Below are positions 6,243-8,285 of a stretch of 8,285 bases of DNA, one piece after another (position 1 is the stretch's first letter; each line of letters opens with the position of its first letter). The translations under genes were made by a program, and so were the position numbers. The notes under the pieces were generated by a model. The model saw only the letters and a list, made by a program, of their open reading frames with translations. It did no database searches and had not been told where the DNA came from. The DNA is from Acidobacteriaceae bacterium (lineage in GTDB: Bacteria > Acidobacteriota > Terriglobia > Terriglobales > Acidobacteriaceae), in the NCBI GenBank assembly GCA_025462785.1, contig JAOAPG010000187.1, positions 1 through 8,285 on the forward strand, written 5' to 3'.

Positions 6243-6953
6243 ATGCGTAGACTCGTTATCGTTGCGATGATTTCAATGTGTTTTCTTCTATCCTGGTCGC
6301 AAGCCGCACCAGCTTCCAAAAATGCTCCGGCGAAGAAACCCGCTGCCGCGACCACTCCCACAAAACCCACTGCCATCATTGATACGACGGCGGGCCAACT
6401 GAAGTGCGACTTGTTTCCCGACAAAGCGCCGATCGGAGTCGCGAATTTCGTAGGCTTGGCCCGTGGAACCAAGCCATGGACCGATCCCAACACCGGCAAG
6501 AAAGTGACCGGTAAACCTCTGTATAACGGAACCATCTTCCATCGCGTGATTCCCAATTTCATGATTCAAGGCGGCGATCCCAAGGCCGATGGCACCGGCG
6601 ACCCCGGTTATAAGTTCAAGAACGAAACCTCTCCCGACTTAACATTCGATCAGCCCGGACGCCTCGCCTATGCCAATGCTGGACCCGACACGAACGGATC
6701 GCAATTCTTCGTCACCGAAGTCCCGTATCCCAGCCTGAATGGCGGCTATACAATTTTCGGACAATGCGACGAACCCAGTGTGGAGCTGGTCAAGAAGATC
6801 GCGCGTGAGTCTCGCGACGGAAACGACCGCCCCTACGTGCCGGTGAAGATCAACAAAATCACGATCACCGGAATTCCGAATCCAGCGCATAAAGCGACTC
6901 CGAAAAGCGGGACTGCATCCAAGAAGCCCGCAACTGCTCAAAAAGCTCAATAG
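6243..6953 (+). CDS. Exported cyclophilin-type peptidyl-prolyl cis-trans isomerase
   Basis: This enzyme speeds proline cis-trans isomerisation during folding, here outside the cytoplasm. The 236-residue product starts with a signal peptide (RR at 2-3, hydrophobic 4-18, likely cleavage around 21-24). An Ala/Lys/Pro/Thr-rich linker (25-42) leads into a cyclophilin domain (about 43-210) and a basic Lys/Ala tail. The active site is present: F99-H100-R101, F106, M107, Q109-G-G111, N151, and Q154-F155-F156. The position of the tryptophan that helps bind cyclosporin in human cyclophilin A is serine here (S164), and the nearby histidine is tyrosine (Y169). A Lys/Pro-containing insert (about 76-91) lengthens the loop before the catalytic strand, as in the next gene. 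The two were probably formed by tandem duplication. The gap to the second cyclophilin is 38 bases, so co-transcription is likely. Confidence 0.93.
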   Translation: MRRLVIVAMISMCFLLSWSQAAPASKNAPAKKPAAATTPTKPTAIIDTTAGQLKCDLFPDKAPIGVANFVGLARGTKPWTDPNTGKKVTGKPLYNGTIFHRVIPNFMIQGGDPKADGTGDPGYKFKNETSPDLTFDQPGRLAYANAGPDTNGSQFFVTEVPYPSLNGGYTIFGQCDEPSVELVKKIARESRDGNDRPYVPVKINKITITGIPNPAHKATPKSGTASKKPATAQKAQ

Positions 6954-6991
6954 TCTGGTTGTAGATCAACGAGGTTTTTAGAAAGGATCTT

Positions 6992-7519
6992 ATGACTCGT
7001 CAGCCCGGCACTTATGCTGTATTCGATACTTCCGAAGGAACTGTTGTTTGCCGTCTCTTCGAAAAGGACGCGCCCAAGACCGTACAAAACTTCATCGACC
7101 TCGCCGAGGGCAAACGCGAGTGGTCGCATCCCGTTACCCGCAAAAAGAGCAATGACCGCTTATACGACGGCACGATCTTTCATCGCGTAATTCCCAATTT
7201 CATGATCCAGGGCGGCGACCCTGCCGGAACCGGCTTCGGAGGCCCCGGCTATCAATTCGAGGACGAGACCAAAGGTTCACCCCACGAATTCGACAACCCG
7301 GGCAAGCTCGCAATGGCAAACGCAGGACCAAACACAAACGGCTCGCAGTTCTTTATAACCGTCGCGCCCACGCAATGGCTGACCGGCAATCACACCATCT
7401 TCGGAGAAGTAGTAGAAGGCAATGACGTAGTCGAGAAGATAGTAAACGCGCCGCGAAACAAGCAAGACAAGCCCACGAAAGACGTAAAGCTAAACTCCGT
7501 AAAAATCGAACGCGCATAA
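6992..7519 (+). CDS. Cytoplasmic cyclophilin-type peptidyl-prolyl cis-trans isomerase
   Basis: This 175-residue protein is a bare cyclophilin domain without a signal peptide, so it acts in the cytoplasm on nascent or refolding proteins. Catalytic and pocket residues are all visible: F63-H64-R65, F70, M71, Q73-G-G75, N115-T-N117, Q119-F120-F121, W129 and H134. W129 corresponds to the tryptophan tied to cyclosporin binding in human cyclophilin A. It shares the stretch YxGTIFHRVIPNFMIQGGDP and the loop insert (about 44-57, with P and KK) with the exported neighbour. The ATG at 6992 has AAAGGA at 6982-6987 with a 4-base spacer. A strong hairpin terminator begins 8 bases past the stop. Together with its neighbour it provides one folding isomerase to each side of the membrane. 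Confidence 0.95.
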   Translation: MTRQPGTYAVFDTSEGTVVCRLFEKDAPKTVQNFIDLAEGKREWSHPVTRKKSNDRLYDGTIFHRVIPNFMIQGGDPAGTGFGGPGYQFEDETKGSPHEFDNPGKLAMANAGPNTNGSQFFITVAPTQWLTGNHTIFGEVVEGNDVVEKIVNAPRNKQDKPTKDVKLNSVKIERA

Positions 7520-7526
7520 CAAAGAA

Positions 7527-7557
7527 AAATCCCGCCCTCTTTCTTTGGGCGGGATTT
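7527..7557. terminator. Bidirectional terminator between the cyclophilin and mdh genes
   Basis: AAATCCCGCCC (7527-7537) and GGGCGGGATTT (7547-7557) form a perfect 11-bp stem with a 9-base loop. On the - strand the stem is followed by TTTTTCTTT, giving a classical intrinsic terminator for malate dehydrogenase. On the + strand only three T bases end the stem, so termination of the cyclophilin transcript is weaker but likely. The genes converge here, so one hairpin serves both. Confidence 0.9.
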
Positions 7558-7601
7558 CCTAACGCCCTAACGCGTCTTTCCTAAAGCCCAGCGCCTAAAG
7601 C
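7558..7601. repeat. Cluster of CCTAAMGC octamers
   Basis: CCTAACGC occurs twice in direct tandem (7558-7565, 7566-7573). The variant CCTAAAGC occurs at 7580-7587 and 7594-7601, 6 bases apart. The block fills the space between the shared terminator and the end of mdh. Its role is unknown; it may be a degenerate intergenic repeat or slippage product. Confidence 0.6.
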
Positions 7602-7609
7602 CTGCTTTT

Positions 7610-8285
7610 CTACACTCCAATAACAGCCACCAATTCCTTCACCGCCTCCGCGCTCTTATCCAGTGCTGCCTGTTCTTCCGGAGTCAGTTTGATCTGGATG
7701 ATCTGCTCGATTCCGCTCGATCCCAACTTCACCGGCACGCCGACATAAAGACCATGCACTCCGTATTCGCCTTCCAAATACGCAGCGCATGGGAGAATTT
7801 TTTTCTTATCTTTCAAAATTGCTTCGACCATTTCCGTCGCCGCCGCTGAAGGAGCATAGTAGGCGCTGCCCGTCTTCAGATACTTCACAATCTCAGCTCC
7901 GCCGTCACGCGTGCGCTGCACTAACTTCTGCAGTGTCTCAGGATCGATCAGTTCAGTAATCGGAATCCCTGCCACTGTCGAATAGCGAGCCAGCGGAACC
8001 ATCGTGTCGCCATGTCCGCCCAGCACAAACGCCGTAACGTTCTCCACGCTCACATTCAACTCTTGCGCGATGAACGCCCGGAAGCGCGCCGAATCCAGCA
8101 CGCCCGCCATGCCAATCACCCGCTGCCGCGCAAAACCACTGAGCTTATAGGCGGCCTGAGCCATAGCATCCAGCGGATTAGAAACAATAATCAGAATGCA
8201 ATTAGGCGAATGTTCGACAACCTTCCCCACCACATCCTTCATGATGTTGTAATTCGTGTTGAGCAAATCGTCGCGGCTCATTCCC
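7610..8285 (-). CDS. mdh: Malate dehydrogenase (3' part, 5' end off window)
   Basis: This TCA-cycle enzyme oxidises malate to oxaloacetate with NAD in the cytoplasm. About 224 C-terminal residues are visible, roughly two thirds of the usual 310. The frame stays open to the window edge, and the ATG at 8281 is the internal Met of a GMSRDDLL motif, not the start. Numbering from that Met: VSNPLD at 33-38 (cofactor and substrate contact), D63 and R66 in GVLDSARFR (the aspartate of the Asp-His relay and a substrate-binding arginine), and H90 in GGHGDTMVP (catalytic histidine). This is the lactate-dehydrogenase-like MDH class. The substrate-specificity loop lies upstream and is not seen, so lactate dehydrogenase cannot be excluded formally, although GGHGDTMVP and GMAGVLD favour MDH. 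It converges on the cyclophilins and shares their terminator. Confidence 0.94.
   Translation of the reverse strand, partial: GMSRDDLLNTNYNIMKDVVGKVVEHSPNCILIIVSNPLDAMAQAAYKLSGFARQRVIGMAGVLDSARFRAFIAQELNVSVENVTAFVLGGHGDTMVPLARYSTVAGIPITELIDPETLQKLVQRTRDGGAEIVKYLKTGSAYYAPSAAATEMVEAILKDKKKILPCAAYLEGEYGVHGLYVGVPVKLGSSGIEQIIQIKLTPEEQAALDKSAEAVKELVAVIGV

Noticed and set aside
6958..6970. GTTG/CAAC mini-hairpin between the cyclophilins
   Set aside because: Only 4 bp, close to chance expectation; the following T-run is interrupted and lies just before the ribosome site.
1..8285. CRISPR array, phage, transposon or defence island
   Set aside because: No spaced repeats, integrase, transposase, nuclease or helicase genes are seen; all sizeable genes belong to metabolism, envelope or folding families.

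Overview
The window looks like a chromosomal housekeeping segment from a Gram-negative-type bacterium, most likely an Acidobacteriota member (Koribacter/Terriglobia-like). This assignment is inferred from several signs: a Bacillus-type sdhCAB operon in a moderately GC-rich genome, a DUF5715-like exported protein, an M19 dipeptidase, and tandem cyclophilins carrying a Lys/Pro-containing insert. No search could be run, so the taxonomy is tentative. There are no transposases, phage genes, CRISPR repeats, tRNA or rRNA genes that I can recognise.

Layout: (1) 2-3122, + strand: the 3' part of sdhC, then complete sdhA and sdhB. Together they encode a succinate dehydrogenase (complex II) of the menaquinone-linked, di-haem cytochrome b558 class. 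The sdhA-sdhB gap is unusual: it holds a compact two-hairpin palindromic element and a 17-codon ORF that overlaps the sdhB start. (2) 3123-3417: a 295-base stretch with no convincing gene, containing an 8-bp inverted repeat soon after sdhB and a weak promoter candidate. (3) 3418-4248, +: an exported protein with an HxxGxxxD signature like M15 (VanY-type) metallopeptidases, probably DUF5715. (4) 4284-4799, +: a small P-loop kinase of unknown substrate. (5) 4859-6151, +: a secreted or periplasmic M19 (renal dipeptidase-type) zinc dipeptidase with every metal ligand present. (6) 6243-6953 and 6992-7519, +: two tandem cyclophilins, one exported and one cytoplasmic. (7) 7520-7609: a strong terminator hairpin shared by converging genes, then a small cluster of CCTAAMGC octamers. 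(8) 7610-8285, - strand: the 3' part of malate dehydrogenase, running off the window.

How the genes relate: sdhCAB and mdh are both TCA-cycle genes at either end of the window, but they converge on separate transcripts. The central genes (M15-like protein, kinase, M19 dipeptidase, two cyclophilins) lie in one direction. They may form one or several transcription units concerned with envelope peptide processing and protein folding, but the gaps of 35-91 bases and the separate promoter or RBS signals argue against one tight operon.

I found no clear new biological system. The items most worth following up are the sdhA-sdhB intergenic element with its overlapping small ORF, the M15-like exported protein, and the divergence within the cyclophilin pair.
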